Shown here: positions 1 through 7,271 of the stretch, one piece after another
Layout of the letters: the number at the start of each line of letters is the position of its first letter
Numbering within the stretch: position 1 is the first letter of the stretch
From: JBPEWY01 sp052032225
GTDB lineage: Bacteria; Bacteroidota; Bacteroidia; Flavobacteriales; Flavobacteriaceae
Assembly: GCA_052032225.1 (NCBI GenBank)
Contig: JBPEWY010000087.1
Coordinates: 1 to 13,034 of the forward strand
Direction: 5' to 3'
Length of the DNA stretch: 13,034 nucleotides
Translations under genes and position numbers: made by a program
Notes under the pieces: generated by a model
Databases searched by the model: none
What the model saw: the letters and a program-made list of their open reading frames with translations, nothing else
Told to the model about the DNA's origin: nothing

Positions 1-729
1 TGTTTTTTGAATTGATATTCCAAGACTTCGTGCGTAATTTTCTCCTAAAAGTAAGGCGTCTAATCCCTTTAAAAGTATTATACTAAATATAATTCCTATT
101 AAAAGCAACCCGGAAAGCAATATAACAGAAGTCCATGATAAGTTTCCTAAACTACCAAAAGACCAAAATACGTATTGTTGAAGCTTCTCTGAATTTGTAA
201 AATACGATAATACACTAACTATTGCTGTTGTAATACTGCCAAACATAAGCCCTATAATTAATAAAGCCATGGTGTCTCTAACTTTATTTGCCACCAGCAA
301 AACTGTAAGTAAAACCAAAAAACTTCCAATTATAGCTGCAATAGTTATGGCTGCTGTACCTTGTAAAATTGTGCCTAATAAGCCTCCTAACAATCCGCTA
401 CCCATAATTACAAAGGCAACCCCTAAGCTGGCACCAGAACTAATTCCTAAAACAAAAGGACCGGCAAGCGGATTTCTGAAAAGGGTTTGCATTAACAACC
501 CACTTAACGATAAACCCGAGCCAACAATTACTGCTGTAATGGCTTTGGGTAATCTATAATTTAAAATTATATACTGCCAGGTAGGATTAGAAGTTTCTAA
601 TCCAAAAAGAGAATTTATGACATTTTTAAAAGGAATATGGACTGAGCCTAAACTAATATTTAAAAGTAAAGCCAAAAAAAGTAGTACCGGTAAAACAAAA
701 AAAAGGTATTTACTGTAATGTAACTTCAA
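1..729 (-). CDS. FecCD/BtuC-type ABC transporter permease (partial, C-terminus beyond left edge)
   Basis: This is the inner-membrane permease of a vitamin B12/iron-siderophore type ABC importer. 243 residues are visible of a family length of about 330-350, and the frame stays open to base 1. It is very hydrophobic, with repeated membrane segments. The FecCD hallmark at residues 59-103 includes RLPKA, GSGLSLSGLLMQ, RNPLAGPFVLGISSGASLG. The LLLGENYARSLG motif at 226-237 matches the cytoplasmic-loop region that contacts the ATPase in this family. I chose a TTG start at 729-727, because an in-frame stop lies at 744-742 and no ATG occurs before residue 80. The TTG overlaps the TGA of the upstream binding-protein gene (TTGA), so the two are probably translationally coupled. 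The neighbouring BtuF-like lipoprotein, cobalamin riboswitch and TonB receptor point to corrinoid import (BtuC role). A siderophore substrate cannot be excluded from the permease alone. Confidence 0.9.
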   Translation of the reverse strand, partial: MKLHYSKYLFFVLPVLLFLALLLNISLGSVHIPFKNVINSLFGLETSNPTWQYIILNYRLPKAITAVIVGSGLSLSGLLMQTLFRNPLAGPFVLGISSGASLGVAFVIMGSGLLGGLLGTILQGTAAITIAAIIGSFLVLLTVLLVANKVRDTMALLIIGLMFGSITTAIVSVLSYFTNSEKLQQYVFWSFGSLGNLSWTSVILLSGLLLIGIIFSIILLKGLDALLLGENYARSLGISIQKT

Positions 730-1865
730 GGTAATAAGGGTTTAAAAAATACAGGTTTATAATCTGGCAACACATTTGGGTGTACAATTTTAATAATATC
801 TTTTAAAACTATATCTGGTCTGTTTGGTGCTAATTCATAATACAAAATACCTCCGGTTTCACCTTTTGTAAGACTAAATGTGTATATTTTTTTGTTGATG
901 AACGACTTAAATTTTTGATAGTGTTCACTTTCATTTAACAACTTTGTATAAGAAACAAACTGTCCGGGAGCAATCCAATAGGTAGCATCTGTACCTTGCT
1001 CTAAAGCGCTTTCAAAACTTAACGTTAAACTTCCGGTTCCTTTAGTGTTTTTCCAGACATAATTTGCATTAGCATCTTCTAAAAAAGTAGCCATCCAACT
1101 ATTTCCTGCCGGCGCATACCAAACATCTTTGTACATAGAGCCGCTAATAACTTTAGGTTTTACTTTAGTTTTAGCAGCTATTTTTTTAGCATTAATATAG
1201 TTTTGCTCTATAACGGAAAAAAGACTGTCTGCAACCTTTTCTTTATTAAAAAAAGGAGCAAAAAACTTTATCCATTCTGCTTTTCCTAAGGGTGTTTGCT
1301 CAGTCCAATCGCCATTATAAACCACAGGAATTCCACTATTTTTTATGGTGTTGTAAGTTTTATTAGCATTATTAATGCTAAATCCAAAAACAACATCGGG
1401 TTTTAAATTTAGTAGTACCTCTGCATTAATACTCTCGTTAGAACCTAACTCTGTTATATGACCGTCTTCTACCAGATTACGAGCTTTTTTAGAGGATATA
1501 TAATGCGTGTCAGGAAAACCAATTAAACTGTTTAAAACTCCTAAGCTTTCTAAAGCAGGGATATGTGTGGTTGATGTAACTACAACTTTTTTTACCGGAA
1601 TTCTAACTATGGTGTTATAATTTACATTTTCAGGAACAGGCATATTGTGGCCTAAAAGTAAATATGTAAAATGGCGTTCTGCTTCTGGCCAAGGATTTGT
1701 AACAGTAATTACCGAATAGTAGTCGCCCTTTTTAATGGTAAATCCGGTTGCATACTTAGGTGTATTGCTTTGTAAGTCAGGTAAATTATTTTCAGTATTG
1801 TTGGTTTCTTTACATCCCAACAATCCAGCAATAATAAATATACAAAGCAGTACTTTATTTACCAT
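726..1865 (-). CDS. BtuF-like periplasmic cobalamin/iron-chelate binding lipoprotein
   Basis: This 379-residue protein is the solute-binding component of the ABC importer whose permease follows it. The N-terminus is a lipoprotein signal peptide with lipobox GLLGC (Cys18), so it is probably anchored in a membrane facing the periplasm. A Bacteroidota-style N-terminal extension (about 20-90) precedes the helical-backbone binding fold. VVVTSTTHIPALESLG (94-109) is the typical first beta strand plus helix, and LLNLKPDVVFGF (151-162) and a GIPVVY strand follow. The C-terminal lobe runs to about 365 (SFINKKIYTF...). This matches class III binding proteins (BtuF/FhuD/FepB type). It is divergent from the riboswitch-controlled receptor and overlaps the permease by 4 nt. 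The cobalamin assignment rests on context. A perfect -7-like box (TACTTTTG) ends only 4 nt before the ATG, so the transcript may have almost no leader. Confidence 0.88.
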   Translation of the reverse strand: MVNKVLLCIFIIAGLLGCKETNNTENNLPDLQSNTPKYATGFTIKKGDYYSVITVTNPWPEAERHFTYLLLGHNMPVPENVNYNTIVRIPVKKVVVTSTTHIPALESLGVLNSLIGFPDTHYISSKKARNLVEDGHITELGSNESINAEVLLNLKPDVVFGFSINNANKTYNTIKNSGIPVVYNGDWTEQTPLGKAEWIKFFAPFFNKEKVADSLFSVIEQNYINAKKIAAKTKVKPKVISGSMYKDVWYAPAGNSWMATFLEDANANYVWKNTKGTGSLTLSFESALEQGTDATYWIAPGQFVSYTKLLNESEHYQKFKSFINKKIYTFSLTKGETGGILYYELAPNRPDIVLKDIIKIVHPNVLPDYKPVFFKPLLP

Positions 1866-1869
1866 ATAT

Positions 1870-1877
1870 CAAAAGTA
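1870..1877 (-). promoter_or_regulatory. Possible -7 box for the btuF-like/permease operon
   Basis: On the minus strand the bases read TACTTTTG, an exact match to the Bacteroidota -7 consensus TAnnTTTG. Only 4 nt separate it from the ATG at 1865. The expected transcription start would therefore fall at or next to the start codon, giving a leaderless or nearly leaderless mRNA. No convincing TTG (-33) element is seen about 19-21 nt upstream, so the call is weak. Confidence 0.35.
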
Positions 1878-1918
1878 ATATTAATTATTATTATATGTGT
1901 GTTAAACCATAATTTGTT

Positions 1919-1926
1919 TACCTTCG
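1919..1926 (+). promoter_or_regulatory. Probable -7 box of the riboswitch/receptor transcript
   Basis: TACCTTCG differs from the Bacteroidota consensus TAnnTTTG at one position. A start 5-7 nt downstream would be near 1931-1933, which is exactly where the 5' arm of riboswitch helix P1 begins (1932). That placement supports the box. No clear -33 TTG element was found. Confidence 0.5.
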
Positions 1927-1931
1927 CAGAG

Positions 1932-2109
1932 ACAATACAGGTTTACTACTTAGGTAGTAATTAAAAGGGAATCAGGTGAAAAACCTGAGCTGTTCCCGCA
2001 ACTGTAAGCTAAGCCTTTTTAGGTGCTTAATATGCCTACAATGTCACTGAAACTTTTGTTTTGGGAAGACTCATATTAAGACGCGAGCCAGGAGACCTGC
2101 CTGTATTGT
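1932..2109 (+). ncRNA. Cobalamin (B12) riboswitch aptamer
   Basis: This cis-acting RNA binds a cobalamin and controls the downstream TonB-dependent receptor. P1 is a perfect 10-bp helix: ACAATACAGG at 1932-1941 pairs with CCTGTATTGT at 2100-2109. The central core reads GGGAA (1967-1971) / TTCCC (1993-1997), enclosing a TCAGGT/ACCTGA hairpin (1972-1977/1983-1988), and is followed by GCAACTGT. The later conserved segment CACTG...GGGAAG occurs at 2045-2068. The flanking GTC (2043-2045) and GAC (2068-2070) replace the usual GCC/GGC but still pair, as covariation would predict. The B12 box GCCAGGAGACCTGCC is intact at 2087-2101. I did not assign the cobalamin subclass. Confidence 0.97.
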
Positions 2110-2122
2110 AACATATATGTCT

Positions 2123-2184
2123 AACTTTCGGGATAAAAGTTTAGGTATGGGTAAACTTCATGCTTTTCTCCCTTTTTATTTTTA
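2123..2184 (+). terminator. Putative riboswitch expression platform: terminator hairpin with a competing stem
   Basis: Between the aptamer and the receptor start, GGGA (2130-2133) and AAAAG (2135-2139) can pair with CTTTT (2163-2167) and TCCC (2169-2172). An inner stem GTTTA/TAAAC (2139-2143/2152-2156) shares base 2139 with the outer helix, so the two cannot use it at once. T-rich sequence (TTTTTATTTTTATT) follows at 2173-2186. This looks like an intrinsic terminator ending just before the ATG at 2191. An alternative stem AACTTT/AAAGTT (2123-2128/2136-2141) uses the same bases and could act as an antiterminator. The helices are AU-rich, so stability needs to be computed. Confidence 0.5.
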
Positions 2185-2190
2185 TTAAAA

Positions 2191-4098
2191 ATGAAAAGAA
2201 ACTATTTATTTCCGGCAATTTTACTATTGCTAAGCATTAAATTGTACGGACAAGAAAATCAAATTCAAACTTTAGATGAAGTAGTGGTTACAGACTCAAG
2301 ACTGCCACTAAAAAGGAAGCACTCAGGTAAGGTAGTGCAAAAAATTACATCAGAAGATTTAGAAAAAGTTAAGGGTAAAACATTGCCTCAAATTTTAAAC
2401 ACTTTAGCCGGAATTATAATTAACGGCAGTAATAGTGTATCTGGCCAAAACTTAGGGTATTATTTTAGAGGAGGAAGAAACAAACAAGTTTTAGTTTTAA
2501 TTGATGGGGTAGCGGTATCAGACCAATCGGCAATTGCTAATGATTTTGATTTGAATTTACTAACTGTAAATCAAATAGAATCTATAGAAATTATAAAAGG
2601 AGCAGCCAGTACACTTTACGGTGCAAATGCAGCTACCGGAGTTATAAATATTACATTAAAAAAACCGGAATCAAACACTTTTAAAGCCTCAGTAAACACA
2701 CAAGTTAGCACAAATAATGACCAGCAAAATAAAAGTATTGCCCCCGATAGCTACACCGGTGCTTTAACATTATCGGGCAAGGCTAATGCTCTATCATATC
2801 TGGCAAATTTTGGAGCCACTTACACAGAAGGGTTGTCGGCGCTTTCTGGAGAAGATTTTAAGGCTAACCCGTTTCAAAAGGTAAATGCCTTGGTAAAACT
2901 AAATTATGAGTTTTCCGATAAACTTTCTGTAAACACCTCAGGTATGTTTCAAAAAAATAAGGTTTCATTTGATGAAACTTTTGGATTTACAGATGCTAAT
3001 AATACAGCCCGAAACACCCAAAAAGGAGTTGTAATATCGCCAAGGTACAGTTATAACAAAGGAGAATTGTTTGCAAACATTTCGTTTCAGGATTTTGACA
3101 GAGATTTTAAAGAAACGTCTTTCCCGAGCACCTTTAGTGCTAAAAGTCTTACAGTCGATATTTTTAATAAAGTACGTATATCGCGTAAATTAAATCTTTT
3201 AACAGGTATTAATATTCAAAAGCATAGTGCAGATAATACAGTTATAGATTTTAATACCGGTAATTATATTACCAGTTTAGATGCAGATAATGCTACATTT
3301 ACTACGGTAGACCCATATATTACAAGTGTATTTGTTTCTGATTCAGGATTTAATTTAAATACAGGGTTACGACTTAATTTTCATAGCGAATACAATAGCT
3401 ATGCGGTAGTAAACATTAATCCTTCTTACAGGTTTAAATTATCTGAAACATCTGTTGTAAAATTAATAAGCTCATTTAGTTCGGCCTACATAACGCCTAC
3501 ATTGTTTCAGCTTTTTGACCCAACATATGGAAATCCGGACTTGAAGCCGGAGAAAAATTTCACCTATGAGGTAGGTTTTGAGTTTGCGCGCCATAATTTT
3601 TTGTTTAATACCACTTTCTTTTACAGAGAAGAGAAAGAAGCTGTAATTTTTTATACCATAAACCCGGTTACTTTTCAGGCGGAGTACAGAAACAATGTTG
3701 GGAATTCTTTTGCTAGAGGTTTAGAAACAATAGTAAATTGGGATATAACAAACAAAATAAGCTGGAATGCAAACCATACTTTTATAAACAGAGAAAAAGC
3801 GTTAATGCTACAAATACCCAAACATAAAATATCCAGTACATTAAGTTATAACCACAATGGTAACGGGATAGCGGTAAACTATAATTATTTTGGAGAGCGT
3901 TTAATTAATTTTTTCCCTGAAGTTACCGATAACTCCTATAGTTTGATTGATATTTTTTTAAGTAAAAAGATATTAAATGATAAGCTTACGCTTTATGGTA
4001 GCGTTACAAATTTATTTAATGAAACATACACAGAAATTTATAGGTTTTCTACCCTTGGAAGAAACTTTAGTGTTGGAGTAAATTATAATTTATACTGA
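2191..4098 (+). CDS. btuB: TonB-dependent outer membrane receptor, BtuB-like (cobalamin)
   Basis: This 635-residue outer-membrane receptor uses TonB energy for uptake. A signal peptide (about 1-20, ending LYGQ) is followed by a TonB-box-like segment TLDEVVVTDSR at 27-37. The plug domain spans about 45-158, with YYFRGGRNKQVLVLIDG and the typical IESIEIIKGAASTLYGANA at 129-147. A 22-stranded-barrel region follows, including the conserved GNPDLKPEKN near residue 450, and the chain ends in aromatic Tyr635 (VGVNYNLY). It lacks the N-terminal carboxypeptidase-like domain common in SusC-type receptors, and no SusD partner is adjacent, which fits a BtuB/siderophore class. The cobalamin riboswitch immediately upstream makes a corrinoid the best substrate guess. 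The start is the only ATG giving a signal peptide. It is preceded by an A-rich stretch instead of a Shine-Dalgarno site. Confidence 0.92.
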   Translation: MKRNYLFPAILLLLSIKLYGQENQIQTLDEVVVTDSRLPLKRKHSGKVVQKITSEDLEKVKGKTLPQILNTLAGIIINGSNSVSGQNLGYYFRGGRNKQVLVLIDGVAVSDQSAIANDFDLNLLTVNQIESIEIIKGAASTLYGANAATGVINITLKKPESNTFKASVNTQVSTNNDQQNKSIAPDSYTGALTLSGKANALSYLANFGATYTEGLSALSGEDFKANPFQKVNALVKLNYEFSDKLSVNTSGMFQKNKVSFDETFGFTDANNTARNTQKGVVISPRYSYNKGELFANISFQDFDRDFKETSFPSTFSAKSLTVDIFNKVRISRKLNLLTGINIQKHSADNTVIDFNTGNYITSLDADNATFTTVDPYITSVFVSDSGFNLNTGLRLNFHSEYNSYAVVNINPSYRFKLSETSVVKLISSFSSAYITPTLFQLFDPTYGNPDLKPEKNFTYEVGFEFARHNFLFNTTFFYREEKEAVIFYTINPVTFQAEYRNNVGNSFARGLETIVNWDITNKISWNANHTFINREKALMLQIPKHKISSTLSYNHNGNGIAVNYNYFGERLINFFPEVTDNSYSLIDIFLSKKILNDKLTLYGSVTNLFNETYTEIYRFSTLGRNFSVGVNYNLY

Positions 4099-4100
4099 TA

Positions 4101-4129
4101 AAAAAAGCCGCTTTAAAGCGGCTTTTTTT
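4101..4129. terminator. Bidirectional intrinsic terminator between the receptor and S41 gene 1
   Basis: A perfect palindrome occupies 4101-4128: six A, GCCGCTTTAAAGCGGC, six T. The GC-rich stem has T runs on the 3' side in both directions. It serves the receptor gene on the plus strand and the convergent S41 gene on the minus strand, whose TAA stop (4130-4128) lies inside the T tract. Confidence 0.93.
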
Positions 4130-5570
4130 AATTATTAAAAGGAAGTTGTTTTTGTAAATACATTCTAAATTGGTTTGGAGTGTGAGCTTTAGATTCATCA
4201 ATTACTTTAACAGGCATTTTAGGAGCGTAAAACCCATATTTACCAGAGTTACCGGTAATTTCTTGCAAGGCTCTAGCCAATAGAGGTTCATTTTCATTAC
4301 CTAAAACACCTAAATTTTCTAAATCTTCTTCTAGAGCAATAGTAGGAGGCAGGCCATTTGTATAATCAGAGAAACCTGCAGCATTTTCGTTTCTTCCAAC
4401 CAATGGTTGTAATCCCCAAGTATGACTTGAGTTTACTTGATTAAGCCTTTCTTCATTATATAAATAACTATTTTCCGGATCGTCTAAAAGTGTAATAGAA
4501 AATTCGTTTTTTCCGCGTGTAGTTTCCCCTATTTGCACTACATCTATGTAGGGAGTAAGTCCATTAATTACCAACTCACTGGCCGAAGCTGTGCTACCGG
4601 TAGTTAAAATATAAACTTTTTGAAGCCCTAAACTGTTAATTGTAGTACCATTAGAGAGTTCGTCTGTAAAATAATCATTTAAAAAAGCATCAGATAGTTG
4701 TGCTTGTATTTTATCATTCCAGCGTTGTCTAATAAATAATTGCCCGGTAAACTGTCCGGTTATCATGCTGGCGAGTTGTACAGACGATCTTACAGAACCT
4801 CCGGGGTTATACCTAAGGTCTAAAATTAAATCGGTTACACCTTGGTTTTTAAATTGTCCGAATACATTATTTAAATCTTCATCAAAATTACTGGTAAAGC
4901 CATTGTACACTAAGTAACCAATTTTTCTACCGGAGTCTTCAATAACTTTGCTTAAGTAAACAGGATTTTCTGTAAGCTCTGTTTTGGTTAGTGTAACTTC
5001 TTGTCCGTTTGGTGTTACAGTATTGTTGCTAATGGTAGCCATATTAAGCGTATAGGTATCGTTTTCACCAAATAATAGCTCTTGATAATTAGTTAATGTA
5101 AGCGTAGTACCATTAACACCAATAAAAATATCGCCCCTGTTTATATTTTTAGTTGCAGCATCAGAATTTGGAACAATATACCTAACGTATCCTAAAACTT
5201 TATCGGTATCGTAAATAACCAATCCAAATTCTACTCCGTTACTTTTAAATACACCTTGTTGGGCATTTAATAAATCGTTGTAATTGGCTGCTATAAAGCT
5301 AAATCTGTCATCAGAAACTATTAATTCGTTGTAAAAAAATGCTTCAATATCTGTGAATTGTTCTAAATACGATACGTATTCTTGGTTAGATGCAAACCTG
5401 TCATCAGCCAAATTAGCAGATTCAGCTTGCCAAAAATACCAAAGGTTCATGCTTTTCCAGACAAAATCTTGTACCTGAACTTGCGGATTTATAACAACAG
5501 CATTATCATCTTGGTCTGAGCAAGAGATAAAGGCAATAACAAAAAGTAGGTATATGTATGTTTTTTTCAT
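4128..5570 (-). CDS. S41 family peptidase (C-terminal processing protease-like) lipoprotein, copy 1
   Basis: This 480-residue protein is a predicted cell-envelope serine protease of the CtpA/Prc-like S41 family. The signal peptide ends in lipobox FISC (Cys17), indicating a lipoprotein. An N-terminal helical segment (about 33-100, with DFVWKSMNLWYFWQ) is followed by a PDZ-like region (about 115-200, with RGDIFIGVNG). The S41 catalytic domain spans about 215-395. It contains GYLVYNGF, LILDLRYNPGG (248-258) and STASASELVINGL, with predicted nucleophile Ser329. Lys354 in TRGK is the predicted general base. The Ser-Lys spacing of 25 equals that of CtpA (Ser372/Lys397). Both catalytic residues are therefore present. 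It is a close tandem paralogue of the gene at 5621-7123 and has its own terminator. A weak -7-like TATATTTA (5583-5576) might supply a separate promoter. The substrate is unknown. Confidence 0.93.
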   Translation of the reverse strand: MKKTYIYLLFVIAFISCSDQDDNAVVINPQVQVQDFVWKSMNLWYFWQAESANLADDRFASNQEYVSYLEQFTDIEAFFYNELIVSDDRFSFIAANYNDLLNAQQGVFKSNGVEFGLVIYDTDKVLGYVRYIVPNSDAATKNINRGDIFIGVNGTTLTLTNYQELLFGENDTYTLNMATISNNTVTPNGQEVTLTKTELTENPVYLSKVIEDSGRKIGYLVYNGFTSNFDEDLNNVFGQFKNQGVTDLILDLRYNPGGSVRSSVQLASMITGQFTGQLFIRQRWNDKIQAQLSDAFLNDYFTDELSNGTTINSLGLQKVYILTTGSTASASELVINGLTPYIDVVQIGETTRGKNEFSITLLDDPENSYLYNEERLNQVNSSHTWGLQPLVGRNENAAGFSDYTNGLPPTIALEEDLENLGVLGNENEPLLARALQEITGNSGKYGFYAPKMPVKVIDESKAHTPNQFRMYLQKQLPFNN

Positions 5571-5591
5571 ACTTTAAATATATACATAAAT

Positions 5592-5620
5592 AAAAAAAGC
5601 CGCTTTTAAGCGGCCTTTTT
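5592..5620 (-). terminator. Intrinsic terminator between the two S41 paralogues
   Basis: The stem GCCGCTT/AAGCGGC occupies 5599-5614. It is flanked by an A run at 5592-5598, which becomes the U tract in minus-strand transcripts, and by T residues on the other side. It directly follows the TAA of the upstream S41 gene (5623-5621). The stem is nearly identical to the terminator at 4101-4129. The next gene starts only about 20 nt further on. Confidence 0.85.
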
Positions 5621-7123
5621 TTAGTTTTCAGGAAGTTTTATTCGGTTTATATCTATAAACATGTTGTCTTTTAAAAGTGTAAAATCTTTTGATCCGGCTA
5701 CATCTTTAAACGCGAAAGGAGCTTTTTTTCGAGTAAATTGCTTGCCAGATGCACCTGTAATATGAGCAATAGCTTCTGCTAATAACGGTTCATTCTTATC
5801 GCCTAAAACTCCCATATTAGTTATATCTTCAGAGATTTCAATATCTGGTGTTAATCCGTTAAAATAATCTGTTACTCCGTTAGCATTAGCAGATTTCAAT
5901 ACTAATGGCTGAATGGCGTATGTATGATTAGGATTAGCATTATCACGTCCGAAGTTAGGAGAATCGTAAAGTGTTACCGAAGCGGTGTATTTACCTGTTG
6001 TGTTTGTACCAATTTGAATGACATTTATATAGGGTTCTAAACCATTTATAACCAACTCACTTGCAGAAGCTGTGCTAGATGTTGTAAGTACATACACTCT
6101 GTTTAAATTAAGCTCTGTAATAGGTGTACCATCTAAAAGCGTATCGGTAAAGTAATTTACAAGCCTATCCGGAGCATTTTGCTCAAAATAGGTTTGGTAT
6201 CTGTCATTCCATTGTTCTGTAGTGAACACATCTGCTGTTGATGTTTGCTGTGCAGCAATAATACTTGATAAGATTACAGCCGATGATACTCTTCCTCCTC
6301 CGTTGTAGCGCAAATCTAAAACTAATTCGGTAATTCCTTCAGATTTTAATTGGGCTAATGCATTATTTAACTCATCATCAAAATCAGCAATAAAACTGTT
6401 ATACATTAAATAGCCAATTTTAACTCCGTTTTCTTCGATGGTTTCACTAACAAGAATTGGGTTTTCTGTAAACTCAAACTTTGTTAGGGTAACTTCTTTA
6501 CCGTTTGGAGTGATGGTAGAGCCGTTAACATCTGCCATGCCAAGTGTATAAGTATCATTCTCACCAAATAATAGTTGTTGATAGTTGTTAATATTTAGTT
6601 GCTGGCCATCTACGGTTAAAAAGAAATCACCTCTTTTAATATCTTTTGTAGCTGCATCAGAGCCGGCAGCTACGTACCTAACATATCCAAAAAGATCGTT
6701 AGAGTCTCCAATATAGCCTAACCTAAAATCTAAACCGTTACTTTTAGATATACCCTGAAATGATTTTTCTAACTCTATATAATCATCTACAATAAAACTA
6801 AATCTATCTACCACATCTTTTTGATATAGCAAGGCATCAAAAAGGGCTTCTGGAGTGTTGTAGCTGTTTAAAAAGGTATAGTATGCATTTTGGTCATCAT
6901 CTTTACTATCAGCTAAGTTAGCAACGTCTTGTTGCCAAAGGTAAATTTCGTTCATACCTTTCCAGACAAAATCATTAATTTCACTTTCAAGCTCAACATT
7001 ATCTGGATCTGGGTTAGAGTTATCATTTCCGTTTGGGGTAGGAGTGTCATCACTTTTACTACAAGCAATAAAAAATATTGCTACGAGCGAAAGCAAAAAC
7101 ATTCCGTAAAATTTATTTTTCAT
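5621..7123 (-). CDS. S41 family peptidase (C-terminal processing protease-like) lipoprotein, copy 2
   Basis: This 500-residue paralogue of the 4128-5570 gene is a predicted envelope serine protease. Lipobox FFIAC gives Cys21 as the lipidated residue, and an acidic, Asn/Pro-rich linker (about 22-48) follows. The domain order is the same: a helical N-terminal segment with DFVWKGMNEIYLWQQ, a PDZ-like region with RGDFFLTVDG, then the S41 domain with ELVLDLRYNGGG and STASASELVINGL. The predicted nucleophile is Ser353 and the base is Lys378 (TTGK), again 25 residues apart. The DLRYN motif has GGG where copy 1 has PGG. Shared blocks such as YQxLLFGENDTYTL and SELVINGLxPYIxVxQIG show a tandem duplication followed by divergence. 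A good -33/-7 promoter lies at 7188-7159. It is divergent from the ECF sigma gene. The substrate is unknown. Confidence 0.93.
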   Translation of the reverse strand: MKNKFYGMFLLSLVAIFFIACSKSDDTPTPNGNDNSNPDPDNVELESEINDFVWKGMNEIYLWQQDVANLADSKDDDQNAYYTFLNSYNTPEALFDALLYQKDVVDRFSFIVDDYIELEKSFQGISKSNGLDFRLGYIGDSNDLFGYVRYVAAGSDAATKDIKRGDFFLTVDGQQLNINNYQQLLFGENDTYTLGMADVNGSTITPNGKEVTLTKFEFTENPILVSETIEENGVKIGYLMYNSFIADFDDELNNALAQLKSEGITELVLDLRYNGGGRVSSAVILSSIIAAQQTSTADVFTTEQWNDRYQTYFEQNAPDRLVNYFTDTLLDGTPITELNLNRVYVLTTSSTASASELVINGLEPYINVIQIGTNTTGKYTASVTLYDSPNFGRDNANPNHTYAIQPLVLKSANANGVTDYFNGLTPDIEISEDITNMGVLGDKNEPLLAEAIAHITGASGKQFTRKKAPFAFKDVAGSKDFTLLKDNMFIDINRIKLPEN

Positions 7124-7158
7124 GGTTTTAAATTTATACTTTTTAGTCTATTCTTATC

Positions 7159-7188
7159 CAAAAATACTTACATTCAAATCAAAACAAA
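7159..7188 (-). promoter_or_regulatory. Housekeeping-type promoter of the S41 gene pair
   Basis: On the minus strand, TTTG (7188-7185), an 18-nt spacer and TATTTTTG (7166-7159) match the Bacteroidota promoter pattern TTTG, about 19 nt, TAnnTTTG. The expected start near 7153 leaves a leader of about 30 nt before the ATG at 7123. Confidence 0.6.
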
Positions 7189-7194
7189 ATTTTT

Positions 7195-7220
7195 TGTAAC
7201 AATTTTAAGAGTATTTCGTC
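7195..7220 (+). promoter_or_regulatory. Candidate ECF-type (autoregulated) promoter of the sigma factor operon
   Basis: TGTAAC (7195-7200), a 16-nt spacer and CGTC (7217-7220) resemble the general ECF sigma-factor promoter layout, with an AAC-containing -35 and a CGTC -10. It does not resemble TAnnTTTG. The predicted start near 7227 leaves a leader of about 45 nt before the sigma gene ATG at 7272. ECF sigma factors commonly transcribe their own operon, so autoregulation is the natural inference. Confidence 0.5.
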
Positions 7221-7271
7221 TTCCTATTGTAACGCACTTTTAAATAGTGGTTTACAACCAACTAATGCAAC

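Noticed and set aside
269..559. Open frame of 96 codons on the plus strand
   Set aside because: It is antisense to the permease, whose FecCD motifs are clear on the minus strand. Its Pro/Lys/Ile-rich translation matches no family and has no regulatory context.
4101..5620. The two GCCGCTT hairpins as a mobile repeat or CRISPR-like array
   Set aside because: There are only two copies, each directly behind a stop codon with T tracts, so they are better explained as transcription terminators.
6929..7243. Open frame of 104 codons on the plus strand, overlapping the S41 gene start
   Set aside because: It is antisense to the lipoprotein N-terminus and runs through both candidate promoters. Its translation looks like random AT-rich sequence.
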